The notes below the pieces were generated by a model. It ran no database searches. It saw only the letters and a program-made list of their open reading frames with translations, and was not told the origin of the DNA. This document shows, piece after piece, positions 45,039 through 54,051 of a stretch of 64,000 bases of DNA. The DNA lies in NCBI RefSeq assembly GCF_000426565.1, contig NZ_AUFP01000006.1:62001-126000 (forward strand), written 5' to 3'. This stretch comes from Segatella albensis DSM 11370 = JCM 12258 (GTDB lineage Bacteria > Bacteroidota > Bacteroidia > Bacteroidales > Bacteroidaceae). Made by a program: the position numbers and the translations under genes. Position 1 is the first letter of the stretch. The number at the start of each line of letters is the position of its first letter.

Positions 45039-46472
45039 TTACGCCACGGGCAAAGTGAAGTCGAATCGCAAGCCTCCCTCCGGATTATTCCGCACGTTGA
45101 TCGTTCCACCATGTTCGAGGATCGCATTCTTCACGATGGCCAATCCCAGCCCGGTTCCTCCCATCTTTCTGCTGCGCCCTTTATCCACCCTATAGAAACG
45201 CTCAAAGAGACGAGAAAGATGGTGGGGTTCTACTCCTTGTCCGTTATCGGAGAACGTGAAATACCACAATGATGGCCCATCTGTCTGAGAGGCGAGCTCG
45301 GCAGAAATCTCTATGGTCGTCCCGACGCCGGCATAGGCTATGGAGTTGTCGACAAGGTTGCGGAACACACTATATAGTAGCGAGCGATTGCCTTCTACCA
45401 TCAAGTCTTCCGGAAGACTTACCACCATGAGCATATCGTGCTCCTCGAGTTGCAAAGACACCTCCTTTTGTATCTCGGCGACAAGGGAAACGATATCTAC
45501 ACATTCACGACTCTTCTGAACGGGGGCATCATCCAAACGGTTGAGCAAAGAAATGTCGCGAAGCAAGGAACTCAGTCGTTCGCTTTGGGCATAACAACGT
45601 TTCAGGAATTGTTCCTTAGTGGTCTCCTCTATCTTGGGATTGTTCAATATCGTCTCCAGATACCCCTGGATACTCGCCACAGGTGTCTTGAGTTCATGAG
45701 CCACATTCTGCGTAAGTTGACGCTTGAGCCGATCCTGCTCCTGACGAGTATTTTGCAATTGCCGATATAGTTTTATGATTCGCTCAGCTATCTCACCGAG
45801 TTCATCATTAGAAAAATGCATCAACTCCTCCACATCGAGCGCTTCGTTGCGATCGGCAAGGAGAGCAAACCGTCTCAGATTAGTTATGTTATGCCCGAGA
45901 CGGTTCAGGAACCTAAAGAGGATGACCGTAATCAGGATGATGGAGACGACGGCAAACCAAATATAATGTTGGTCGGCAGCAAGGGAGTCGGCAAGGTCGT
46001 TGTCGTAAGGTAATGCCGAGCGCACGACATATCCTTGATGCGGAAAATAAGTGGCAGAATAGAAATAGTCGCGCTTCATGGTAGGCGACATTCTATCGAC
46101 GGCAGACCCATGACCAAGATGTAGCGCCTCAACCACCTCTTCACGATCGGCATGATTACCCATATGGGCATAATCCTTACGCACATTATCATATACCACC
46201 CGCCCGCGGACGGTTATCAAAGTGACGCGGATGCCACGCACAGGATGCTGCCCCACATAATGGGTCAACCACGACTCGTTGACGGACGGACAGGAGCGCA
46301 TGGCTTCCGCCATACGGTCGTTATACTCCTGGAGTTTCAGGTTGAGCGTATCGATCTTGTATTGTTTCTCACGATATTGCTGGAAAACAATAAACGAGAT
46401 GGCGAACAACAGAAATACTGTCATCACGCTAACATAGAGTCGTTGTCCTACTGTTATTTTCTTCATCTTCAT
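45039..46472 (-). CDS. Sensor histidine kinase, PhoR-like
   Basis: A 477-residue membrane kinase with helices at about 11-31 and 170-189 enclosing a 138-residue periplasmic sensor region. A HAMP-like linker precedes the HisKA box LTQNVAHELKTPVASIQGYL with phospho-acceptor His259, then N, G1 (DNGQGVEP) and G2 (GGTGLGLAIVKNAI) boxes. The final residues DFTLPVA are typical. Its gene starts 4 bases inside the response regulator gene, so the two form a pair. With the PiT transporter upstream and its Pho-box-like repeats, phosphate sensing is the most likely role, but the periplasmic region has no motif I can name. Confidence 0.9.
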   Translation of the reverse strand: MKMKKITVGQRLYVSVMTVFLLFAISFIVFQQYREKQYKIDTLNLKLQEYNDRMAEAMRSCPSVNESWLTHYVGQHPVRGIRVTLITVRGRVVYDNVRKDYAHMGNHADREEVVEALHLGHGSAVDRMSPTMKRDYFYSATYFPHQGYVVRSALPYDNDLADSLAADQHYIWFAVVSIILITVILFRFLNRLGHNITNLRRFALLADRNEALDVEELMHFSNDELGEIAERIIKLYRQLQNTRQEQDRLKRQLTQNVAHELKTPVASIQGYLETILNNPKIEETTKEQFLKRCYAQSERLSSLLRDISLLNRLDDAPVQKSRECVDIVSLVAEIQKEVSLQLEEHDMLMVVSLPEDLMVEGNRSLLYSVFRNLVDNSIAYAGVGTTIEISAELASQTDGPSLWYFTFSDNGQGVEPHHLSRLFERFYRVDKGRSRKMGGTGLGLAIVKNAILEHGGTINVRNNPEGGLRFDFTLPVA

Positions 46473-47167
46473 TCTTCAAAATAATAGCCAAACCCTTGTC
46501 GGGTGACGATATTACCGGCATATCGCCCTATCTTCTTACGAATACGGGCCATGTTGACATCTACGGTACGGTCGAGTACCAACACGTCACTCGGCCAAAC
46601 TTGTCGGATGAGGTCGGCACGCGAGAATACACGTCCACGCTCCTTGAGCAGAAGTTCGAGGAGTTCGTACTCGATACGTGTGAAGGGAATCTCCCGCCCA
46701 TTGACGCTAACCTTCTTGTTATCAGTATTCAACACGAGTGACCGATATACCAAAGTATGCGAGCTGGAATTCTCTGTTGGAGCCGATACCGATGTGCGTC
46801 GCAAAACGGCCATAATGCGTACCATCACCTCACGAAGCGAAAAGGGCTTAGAGATGTAATCGTCTGCCCCCAAATTGAAGCCGGTAACGACATCGTTCTC
46901 TGTGTCGCGGGCTGTAAGAAAGATGATAGGCACACGAGCCGTAGCTTCATTCTGCTTGAGTTGTCGGGCCATGGCGAAACCTGACATTCCATCCATCATG
47001 ACATCAAGGAGCAGAAGGTCGAAACTGGCAATATCGAACTGTAAGGCTTCTTCGGCCGAGGTGGCTGTCGTAACCTTGTAGCCTTCAGTCTCCAGATTGA
47101 AACTGAGGATTTCGCACAGGTCGGGTTCATCGTCGACCACTAATATGTGATAAGGTTTACTATCCAT
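46469..47167 (-). CDS. OmpR/PhoB-family response regulator
   Basis: A 232-residue regulator. The receiver domain (1-120) has the acidic pocket Asp12/Asp13, the phosphorylation site Asp55 (LLLLDVMMDG) and the switch Lys in YISKPFS. The winged-helix DNA-binding domain (about 135-232) ends in VDVNMARIRKKIGRYAGNIVTRQGFGYYF, the OmpR-type recognition region. Its partner is the kinase gene downstream (4-base overlap). The PiT gene lies 73 bases upstream in the same direction. A PhoB-like role is inferred from that context. Confidence 0.92.
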   Translation of the reverse strand: MDSKPYHILVVDDEPDLCEILSFNLETEGYKVTTATSAEEALQFDIASFDLLLLDVMMDGMSGFAMARQLKQNEATARVPIIFLTARDTENDVVTGFNLGADDYISKPFSLREVMVRIMAVLRRTSVSAPTENSSSHTLVYRSLVLNTDNKKVSVNGREIPFTRIEYELLELLLKERGRVFSRADLIRQVWPSDVLVLDRTVDVNMARIRKKIGRYAGNIVTRQGFGYYFEE

Positions 47168-47192
47168 TCCGTAACATTATAGTTATCAAGCA

Positions 47193-47200
47193 CAAAGATA
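47193..47200 (-). promoter_or_regulatory. -7 box for the two-component genes
   Basis: TATCTTTG on the minus strand, 25 bases upstream of the regulator ATG, so the pair can be expressed independently of the PiT gene. Confidence 0.5.
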
Positions 47201-47240
47201 TAAATAATATCGTATTTTGAAATCTTTGGACAAGAAAAAA

Positions 47241-49496
47241 TCAATATTTCTCCATAAATTTCTTCGCAGAACGGAGTTGATGGCGCATATTGCTGAGCAA
47301 CTGCTGACTCTCCTGCAACAGGTTGAGATATACCATATCTACTTGTAAATTGGAGTTGTCTGTAGATTGTTGCATACGATTGATATGTCGTTTACGAATC
47401 TGCGAGAGTTCGTCCTTGCAGGCATCACCTTCGGCAAGAATCTCACGATAGTTCTCGTATCGGTCGGTCTGTATCTGGTCGGCAGCAGATTGCATCAGGT
47501 CGTTGATACGTCTGCGTATAGGCTCATACTCCCGAATGAGGATTTCGGGCACAGGATTGAAATTGTTATCGACATGCTCTTTGATAGGATTAAGCATGCG
47601 ACGCAAGGTGTAAACAAACTGCTGGTCGCTATTGGCTCCAATATGAAACCATGTATTACGCTCGATGGCAATCTTCATCGGAACCTTCTTCAGGACTAGC
47701 ATCTCACGTCTGCGCGACTTCTTAAGAGTCTCTAACTGAAGGCGTAACTGTCGGTCGCTTCGACGAAGATTTCTAACACCTTGCTCGCGGAAAGCATCTA
47801 CGATAAGATTATATTGCTCGAGGGCAAAACGACAGACAGAGGATTGTGTGCGACTCACTTGCTTCTGCAATACATCCCATACGAGTTCGGGATCGCGCAT
47901 GCGCATCATCAGTTGGAATGTGTCTTTTTCTTTATCCGAAATGCTCTGTTTCTTTTTGTATCTACGATTGCTACAGATAAGGAGCACGACGACAAGGATG
48001 ATGAAGGCTACCTGTACGACAAATCCTCCATAATACATGGCAACACATACAAGACAGGCGGTAAGGAATGCTACTCCGGCCGTAAGAAACCATCCTCCTA
48101 TTACTGACAATACACCCGTGACGCGGAAGACGGCACTCTCCCTACTCCATGCCCTATCGGCCAAACTGGAACCCATGGCAACCATAAAGGTGACATAGGT
48201 GGTAGAGAGGGGAAGTTTGTAATTGGTTCCTATCGTGATAAGGATGGAAGCAAGTACCAGGTTGACGGCTGCGCGCACAACATCAAAGGCGGCTTGCTGA
48301 TCGTCTGTGGTATCACCATGATGGACAAAGCGACGGTTGATCCATTGGCGTACGGGAAACGGGACGAGGCGCACGACGAACTCTATGACTTCTTGACTGA
48401 AGCGCACGATACTACGAGCAGCACGAGAGCTACCGAACATCTCTTCGCCTTCATCCTGTCGGCTCAGGTCTACCGATGTCTTGATAACCTTATGGGCCTT
48501 CTTCGAGGTGGCCATGGCTATCACCATGATGCAACCGGCAATAAATAGATAGAGTACCGGGGTGTGGGAGCTCTTCATGAGCGAGGTCATCATAAACTGG
48601 TCGGGAGATACCTGAAAGGCATGAGCGACATAAGTCTGATAGGAATCCAGTCCGGCAAGCGGTACGCCTATGAAGTTGACGAGGTCGTTACCCGCAAACG
48701 ACATGGCCAGTCCGAAGGTTCCCATCAATACGATAAACCTAAAAATATTGACACGACAAAGATGAAGAATCTGCATGATTATTGTTGAGGCTACAAGGGT
48801 GATGAGCAGCAACAATCGGATATTGGCGTTGATATAGCCGGATACTTCTTCTGACACATAGGGACTCTGTCCAATGCCTTTGAGAAATATAAAGTAGGAT
48901 AAGGCTGTAAAAGCTATTCCTCCAAACAAAGCTATGGTGTAACGGCTATGTCGTTTATAGTTGAATGTGAAGATGATACGTGATATCCACATAACGACGG
49001 CTCCTATCACAAAGGAGATGGCTACGGAAACGAAAATGGCGATGATAACCTCAAGGGCTTTACCCGAATTGAGTAGCATACCGTATTCAAGTGTGCTGTC
49101 GCTAAGTTTCTTGATTGTGGCAAGGATAAAGGTTCCACCAAGCAGTTCGAAGACCATCGACACAGTAGTGGATGTGGGCATTCCAAAACTATTAAACATA
49201 TCAAGAATAATGACATCTGTAACGATGACAGCAAGGAATATCGTCATCACCTCGTGGAAGGAATATTCGCTTGCGGTAAGGATTCCATGACGAGCGACAT
49301 CCATCATACCAGTAGACATCACAGCCCCAAGGATGACGCCTACCGAGGCTATGAAAAGAATGGTTCTGAACTTAGCCACACGAGCTCCGATGGCGGATTG
49401 CAGAAAATTCACAGCATCGTTGCTTACTCCCACAAACAGGTCGAAAACTGCCAGACTGAGCAGAAAGACGACAATAAAGAAATAGATTGCACTCAT
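47241..49496 (-). CDS. PiT-family inorganic phosphate transporter with PhoU-like C-terminal region
   Basis: A 751-residue protein. The first part holds about ten membrane helices with two PiT signature repeats, VSNDAVNFLQSAIGARV (about 24-40) and AGNDLVNFIGVPLAG (about 268-282). Such carriers move phosphate, often as metal-phosphate, with H+ or Na+. From about 520 on the sequence is soluble, charged and helical, with MRMRDPELVWDVLQKQVSRT and several Leu-rich helices that resemble PhoU. The length fits the fused Bacteroidetes form. A non-fused PhoU is not seen nearby. Promoter and Pho-box-like repeats lie just upstream. Confidence 0.9.
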   Translation of the reverse strand: MSAIYFFIVVFLLSLAVFDLFVGVSNDAVNFLQSAIGARVAKFRTILFIASVGVILGAVMSTGMMDVARHGILTASEYSFHEVMTIFLAVIVTDVIILDMFNSFGMPTSTTVSMVFELLGGTFILATIKKLSDSTLEYGMLLNSGKALEVIIAIFVSVAISFVIGAVVMWISRIIFTFNYKRHSRYTIALFGGIAFTALSYFIFLKGIGQSPYVSEEVSGYINANIRLLLLITLVASTIIMQILHLCRVNIFRFIVLMGTFGLAMSFAGNDLVNFIGVPLAGLDSYQTYVAHAFQVSPDQFMMTSLMKSSHTPVLYLFIAGCIMVIAMATSKKAHKVIKTSVDLSRQDEGEEMFGSSRAARSIVRFSQEVIEFVVRLVPFPVRQWINRRFVHHGDTTDDQQAAFDVVRAAVNLVLASILITIGTNYKLPLSTTYVTFMVAMGSSLADRAWSRESAVFRVTGVLSVIGGWFLTAGVAFLTACLVCVAMYYGGFVVQVAFIILVVVLLICSNRRYKKKQSISDKEKDTFQLMMRMRDPELVWDVLQKQVSRTQSSVCRFALEQYNLIVDAFREQGVRNLRRSDRQLRLQLETLKKSRRREMLVLKKVPMKIAIERNTWFHIGANSDQQFVYTLRRMLNPIKEHVDNNFNPVPEILIREYEPIRRRINDLMQSAADQIQTDRYENYREILAEGDACKDELSQIRKRHINRMQQSTDNSNLQVDMVYLNLLQESQQLLSNMRHQLRSAKKFMEKY

Positions 49497-49520
49497 ATCT
49501 TATTATTGATTTTCTTGTGG

Positions 49521-49528
49521 CAAAAGTA
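49521..49528 (-). promoter_or_regulatory. -7 box for the PiT gene
   Basis: TACTTTTG on the minus strand, 25 bases upstream of the ATG. There is no -33 TTTG. The 7-bp repeats occupy that position instead, as expected for an activator-dependent promoter. Confidence 0.6.
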
Positions 49529-49548
49529 ATGGTATGTTGTTGCATCTA

Positions 49549-49577
49549 TTTTACAGGAATGTTACATTTCTGTTACA
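49549..49577 (-). promoter_or_regulatory. Pho-box-like triple repeat
   Basis: On the minus strand: TGTAACA, GAAA, TGTAACA, TTCC, TGTAAAA. Three 7-bp units with 4-bp gaps give an 11-bp period, the architecture of PhoB sites. It ends 20 bp upstream of the -7 box of the PiT gene. Confidence 0.65.
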
Positions 49578-49691
49578 ATTCTGCTCGGCCGTCAAAACTT
49601 TTGGAATCTCCACATCCTCATTTATAGGTATTTCATTTCTTTTATGTGGGATATTTCCAATAAAAAAAAGAGTTTATACTAATAAATAGGT

Positions 49692-49723
49692 ATTGCAAGA
49701 GAGAAAAAATTGTCGTATTTTTG
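49692..49723 (+). promoter_or_regulatory. Promoter of the RIC-LuxR regulator gene
   Basis: ATTG (49692-49695), 20 bp, TATTTTTG (49716-49723), 23 bases before the ATG. Confidence 0.6.
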
Positions 49724-49746
49724 CATCTTGAAGAATTTTAGCGAAT

Positions 49747-50703
49747 ATGAAATATCAGAAACTCTACGAGGCTGAGGATCAGCTTATCAATATTATTAGG
49801 GATAATAGCAACATGCTGCAAAGTTTGGGCAGTTTCGGCATTAATCTGGGGTTTGGTGATAAAACCGTAAAAGAGGTATGCGAAGCGCAGAATGTGGATA
49901 CTTTCACGTTTCTGGCTGTGGTAAACTTCACCATTAATGGTTATTACAATCCTGACGATGCTGATCGTCTGTCTGTAAGTACGCTAATGAAATATCTCAA
50001 GGCTTCTCACGCTTACTATATCGACTTCCAACTGCCCTTCATCCGTAAGGAGTTGAGCGAGGCTCTTGACGAGAACGATAGTCTGGCTCGCCTTATCATG
50101 CAAATCTATGACGAATATGCACATGGGGTGACCAAGCATATGAAATATGAGGAGGGGTCGCTATTCCCTTATGTCGAGAAACTGTTGAATGGAGAGATTG
50201 ATGAGAAAAACAGTATTACTACTTTCTCGAAACATCATGATCAGATGGATGAGAAACTGCGAGAACTCAAGAATATCATGATCAAGTATTTGCCTTCTGA
50301 TGGTTTGCACAACAACCAGCTTACAGCTACGCTTTATGATATATATAATAATGAGGACTGGCTGAGTCAGCATGCACAGGTGGAGGATAAAATCTTTATG
50401 CCTGCTATCCTTAAAATCGAAAAGAAGCTGAAGCATAAGGATGTGACACTAAATATCTCGAACATGATCAACCAACAGGTGGGAAACGTTGAGGAACTTA
50501 GCGACAGAGAAAAGGATGTCGTGGTAAGTCTGGTACAAGGAATGAGCAACAAGGAGATTGCCGACCATCTGTATATCTCAGTAAATACTGTGATCACACA
50601 TCGCCGGAATATCGCCCGAAAATTGCAGATTCATTCTGTCGCCGGTCTTACTATTTATGCGATAGTAAACAAGCTCGTGGATATCTCGAGTGTAAAACTC
50701 TGA
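49747..50703 (+). CDS. Hemerythrin/RIC-type di-iron domain fused to LuxR DNA-binding domain
   Basis: A 318-residue soluble protein. Residues about 25-220 match the RIC (YtfE/ScdA) fold in order and spacing: His88, His131, Glu135, His163 or His164, His209 and Glu213 line up with E. coli YtfE His84, His129, Glu133, His160, His204 and Glu208 as I recall them. The N-terminal part corresponds to the ScdA/DUF542 region, but its Cys pair is absent. Residues 251-297 form a LuxR-type helix-turn-helix (LSDREKDVVVSLVQGMSNKEIADHLYISVNTV). It is likely a transcription factor sensing O2, NO or redox state through iron. It ends one base before the convergent pflA gene. Confidence 0.85.
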   Translation: MKYQKLYEAEDQLINIIRDNSNMLQSLGSFGINLGFGDKTVKEVCEAQNVDTFTFLAVVNFTINGYYNPDDADRLSVSTLMKYLKASHAYYIDFQLPFIRKELSEALDENDSLARLIMQIYDEYAHGVTKHMKYEEGSLFPYVEKLLNGEIDEKNSITTFSKHHDQMDEKLRELKNIMIKYLPSDGLHNNQLTATLYDIYNNEDWLSQHAQVEDKIFMPAILKIEKKLKHKDVTLNISNMINQQVGNVEELSDREKDVVVSLVQGMSNKEIADHLYISVNTVITHRRNIARKLQIHSVAGLTIYAIVNKLVDISSVKL

Positions 50704-51432
50704 CTATTTTGCTCCAAGAATGGTCTTGGCATTCTCTATTCTTTCTTTCGTAGGTGGTTCTACTCCATCCAAAGGATATGGAATGCCCAGTTTCTCGTAT
50801 TTAAAGATGCCTAATGTATGATAAGGTAATACGTCTATGCGCTCTATATTTTGTAGCGTAGAGAGGAAATCGGCCAATTCATGCAGATATTCGTCTTTGT
50901 CTGTGATACTAGGAACCAGCACATGACGAATCCAAACGGGTTTGCGAATATCAGAAAGATAACGGGCACAATCTAATATATTTTGATTGCTACAACAGGT
51001 AATTTTGCGATGTTCGTCATCGCGTATATGCTTGATATCAAGAAGAATAGTATCGGTAACTTGCATGAGAGCTTCAAACTTATCAAACCATTCTCCATGA
51101 CGGCGGAATGGCTGAGCCGACGTATCCAGACATGTATTGATGCCACGCTCATGGGCCTTAGTAAAGAGTTCTAAAAGGAAATCTATCTGCAACAAAGCTT
51201 CGCCACCACTTACTGTGATGCCACCCTTATCGCCCCAATAAGAACGGAAGCGTTCTGCTTTATCGAGCAATTCTTCTGCGGTCATCTCTTGTTGCTTGCT
51301 CACAGCCCATGAATCGGGATTGTGGCAAAACTGGCAACGCATAGGACATCCTTGAAGGAAAATCAAAAAGCGAATGCCGGGACCATCTACAGAACCAAAA
51401 CTCTCTATCGAATGAATGTATCCTTTTGTCAT
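50704..51432 (-). CDS. pflA: Pyruvate formate-lyase activating enzyme
   Basis: A 242-residue radical SAM enzyme. The cluster motif GCPMRCQFCHN supplies Cys29, Cys33 and Cys36 for the 4Fe-4S centre that cleaves SAM and installs the glycyl radical on PflB. GGITVSGGEALLQ is the SAM-binding GGE motif. The length is standard. It lies 110 bases downstream of pflB on the same strand, behind a hairpin. Its 3' end abuts the convergent RIC-LuxR regulator gene. Confidence 0.95.
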   Translation of the reverse strand: MTKGYIHSIESFGSVDGPGIRFLIFLQGCPMRCQFCHNPDSWAVSKQQEMTAEELLDKAERFRSYWGDKGGITVSGGEALLQIDFLLELFTKAHERGINTCLDTSAQPFRRHGEWFDKFEALMQVTDTILLDIKHIRDDEHRKITCCSNQNILDCARYLSDIRKPVWIRHVLVPSITDKDEYLHELADFLSTLQNIERIDVLPYHTLGIFKYEKLGIPYPLDGVEPPTKERIENAKTILGAK

Positions 51433-51479
51433 AGTCTTTAACTTGATATCATTAGGGAATCTCTTCTCAGAAAAAGGAA

Positions 51480-51517
51480 AGGTCTCCCCACCCCTTACGA
51501 CGGGAAAAGGGAGACCT
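51480..51517 (-). terminator. Hairpin between pflB and pflA
   Basis: Arms AGGTCTCCC and GGGAGACCT (51480-51488, 51509-51517) form 9 perfect pairs. On the minus strand TTTCCTTTTTC follows. It is likely a leaky terminator that lowers pflA relative to pflB. Confidence 0.65.
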
Positions 51518-51542
51518 ATAGGATTGCTATTTGTTACTATGT

Positions 51543-53789
51543 TTATAGTCTTTCATGAGCCTGACGAGCGATAACGTCGAGCTGCTGCTCACGAGTAAGG
51601 TCGATAAACTTCACAGCATAACCGCTTACACGGATTGTGAAGTTCTGATATTCTTCCTTCTCTGGGTGCTCCATAGCATCCTTCAACTTATCTACGCCAA
51701 ATACGTTAACGTTAAGGTGATGAGAACCCTGGTTAAAGTAACCATCGAGCACGCCTACCAATGTATTAGCACGTTCCTCATCATTCTGACCAAGCGCACT
51801 TGGACTGATAGTCTGAGTATTAGAAATGCCATCGAGTGCATACTCGTAAGGCAACTTAGCTACAGAATTCAAAGAAGCAAGCAGACCATTCTGCTCTGCA
51901 CCATAGCTAGGATTAGCACCTGGAGCAAGAGGAGTACCGGCCTTACGACCGTCAGGCATATTGCTGGTGTACTTACCATATACCACATTAGAAGTAATGG
52001 TGAGGATACTAGTAGTAGGCTCAGAATTACGATAAGTGTGGTGCTTCTTGATCATATTTACAAAGGTCTTGAGCAACCATACTGCGATTTCATCGGCACG
52101 ATCGTCATCATTACCATAGCGTGGGAAGTCACCCTCGGTCTTGAACTCAAGAGGGAAACCAGTCTCGTCACGGATAATATTTACCTTAGCATACTTGATA
52201 GCGCTAATAGAATCTACTACATGAGAGAAACCTGCGATACCGGTTGCGAAAGTACGACGTACATCAGTATCAATAAGGGCCATCTCGGCAGCCTCATAGA
52301 AATACTTGTCGTGCATGTAATGAATGAGGTTCAAGGTCTTGACATAAACTGCTGCCAACCACTCCATCATATCCATGAACTTAGGCATGAACTCGTCGTA
52401 GGTTACTACGTCGCCCTCGATAGCGCGATAAGCTGGACCAACCTGCTCGCGTGTCTTAGAGTCAACACCACCACTAATAGCATAAGTAAGACACTTAGCT
52501 AAGTTAGCACGAGCTCCGAAGAACTGCATCTCCTTACCGGTCTGAGTAGCTGATACACAGCAGCAGATAGAGTAATCATCACCCCATACAGGACGCATCA
52601 CATCATCATTCTCATACTGAATAGAGCTGGTCTTCACAGAAATCATAGCAGCATACTTCTTGAATGCCTTAGGCAAACGAGAGCTATAAAGTACTGTGAG
52701 GTTTGGTTCTGGTGAAGGACCCATATTCTCCAAAGTGTGGAGGAATCGGAAGTCGTTCTTGGTAACCATAGAGCGGCCATCCTGTCCCATACCTGCAACC
52801 TCGAGGGTAGCCCATACAGGATCACCAGAGAAAAGTTCGTTGTAAGAAGGAATACGAGCGAACTTAACCATACGGAACTTCATTACCAGGTGGTCGATAA
52901 GTTCCTGAGCATCAGCCTCGGTAAGTGTACCCTCAGCCATATCACGAGTGAAATAGATATCGAGGAATGTAGAAACACGACCTACTGACATAGCAGCACC
53001 ATTCTGTGTTTTTACAGCACCTAGATAACCGAAATACAACCATTGTACGGCCTCGCGTGCATTCTGTGCAGGATTACTGATATCAAAACCGTAGATGGCA
53101 GCCATTTCCTTAAGTCCCTTGAGGGCCTTGATCTGCATGGCAACTTCCTCGCGCAAACGAATTACCTCGTCGCTCATCTCGCGCTCGCCCATATTGTCAA
53201 GGTCTTTCTTCTTCTCCGCAATCAAGAAGTCGATACCATAAAGAGCAACACGACGATAGTCACCTACGATACGGCCACGACCGTAAGTATCAGGAAGACC
53301 AGTAAGAATATGATTATGGCGTACGTGTTTCATCTCTGCTGTATAAGCATCGAAAACGCCGTCGTTGTGAGTCTTTACATAAGTGTGGAAAATCTCGTGC
53401 AACTTCTCTGAAGGCTGGTAACCATAAGTAGTACAAGCCTGCTCAGCCATCTTGATACCGCCATAAGGCATGAATGCACGTTTTAGTGGTTTGTCGGTCT
53501 GCAAACCTACGACTTTCTCCAAATCCTTAGATTTCTCATCGATATAAGCAGCGCCGTAAGATGTAAGACTAGAAACAACTTCTGTTTCCATGTCAAGAAC
53601 ACCGCCTTTGGCACGCTCCTCCTTCTGGAGTTCCTTAAGTTTACTCCAAAGTGTGTCGGTAGCTTGGGTTGGTCCGGCCAAGAAGCTTTCATCACCATCA
53701 TAACTTGTGTAGTTGTGCTGGATGAAATCGCGAACGTTCACTTCATTCTGCCACTTGGTTCCGTTGAAACCTCTCCATTCTGTTCTCAT
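51543..53789 (-). CDS. pflB: Formate C-acetyltransferase (pyruvate formate-lyase)
   Basis: A 748-residue glycyl radical enzyme that converts pyruvate and CoA to acetyl-CoA and formate. The active-site region reads [13 protein letters not shown] with Cys409-411, including the catalytic Cys pair. The C-terminal glycyl radical loop is RVSGYAVKF with Gly723. The length is that of PflB. It is oxygen-sensitive once activated. It is followed by its activase gene pflA. The upstream region holds a -7 box and a 9-bp inverted repeat that may bind a regulator. Confidence 0.97.
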   Translation of the reverse strand: MRTEWRGFNGTKWQNEVNVRDFIQHNYTSYDGDESFLAGPTQATDTLWSKLKELQKEERAKGGVLDMETEVVSSLTSYGAAYIDEKSKDLEKVVGLQTDKPLKRAFMPYGGIKMAEQACTTYGYQPSEKLHEIFHTYVKTHNDGVFDAYTAEMKHVRHNHILTGLPDTYGRGRIVGDYRRVALYGIDFLIAEKKKDLDNMGEREMSDEVIRLREEVAMQIKALKGLKEMAAIYGFDISNPAQNAREAVQWLYFGYLGAVKTQNGAAMSVGRVSTFLDIYFTRDMAEGTLTEADAQELIDHLVMKFRMVKFARIPSYNELFSGDPVWATLEVAGMGQDGRSMVTKNDFRFLHTLENMGPSPEPNLTVLYSSRLPKAFKKYAAMISVKTSSIQYENDDVMRPVWGDDYSICCCVSATQTGKEMQFFGARANLAKCLTYAISGGVDSKTREQVGPAYRAIEGDVVTYDEFMPKFMDMMEWLAAVYVKTLNLIHYMHDKYFYEAAEMALIDTDVRRTFATGIAGFSHVVDSISAIKYAKVNIIRDETGFPLEFKTEGDFPRYGNDDDRADEIAVWLLKTFVNMIKKHHTYRNSEPTTSILTITSNVVYGKYTSNMPDGRKAGTPLAPGANPSYGAEQNGLLASLNSVAKLPYEYALDGISNTQTISPSALGQNDEERANTLVGVLDGYFNQGSHHLNVNVFGVDKLKDAMEHPEKEEYQNFTIRVSGYAVKFIDLTREQQLDVIARQAHERL

Positions 53790-53905
53790 AACTGTTTATA
53801 AGTTTTATATGTTAATAATGAATATCCTTTTACCATCGGGCTTTCTTTTGCCCTTTTTCTCGTACCTTATGTAAATTAAGTAAGCATTTTGCTATTTTGA
53901 GGTTG

Positions 53906-53913
53906 CAAAGGTA
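53906..53913 (-). promoter_or_regulatory. -7 box for pflB
   Basis: TACCTTTG on the minus strand, giving a leader of about 110 bases. Confidence 0.55.
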
Positions 53914-53929
53914 GTTATTTAATTCCAAA

Positions 53930-53968
53930 TAAACGAATATCATATTGAATTTTTGTATAATTCGTTTA
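53930..53968. promoter_or_regulatory. Inverted repeat, candidate operator for pflB or the M16 gene
   Basis: Perfect 9-bp arms TAAACGAAT (53930-53938) and ATTCGTTTA (53960-53968) 21 bp apart. The left arm overlaps the -33 position of the pflB promoter. Confidence 0.45.
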
Positions 53969-54017
53969 ATTTCTGATAATTATTAGACTTATTTTCGCTT
54001 TTCCTGTTTTTTCTCTA

Positions 54018-54025
54018 TACCTTTG
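54018..54025 (+). promoter_or_regulatory. -7 box for the M16 peptidase gene
   Basis: TACCTTTG, ending 26 bases before the ATG. No clear -33 element. Confidence 0.5.
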
Positions 54026-54051
54026 TGGGCACAAATTAACCCGTATTTATA

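Noticed and set aside
44352..45127. Several open frames on both strands in the repeat mosaic
   Set aside because: They are created by the repeats, lack promoters and recognisable domains, and some run into the kinase gene antisense.
51555..52502. 315-residue plus-strand frame
   Set aside because: Antisense to pflB with no family features; the sense gene is certain.
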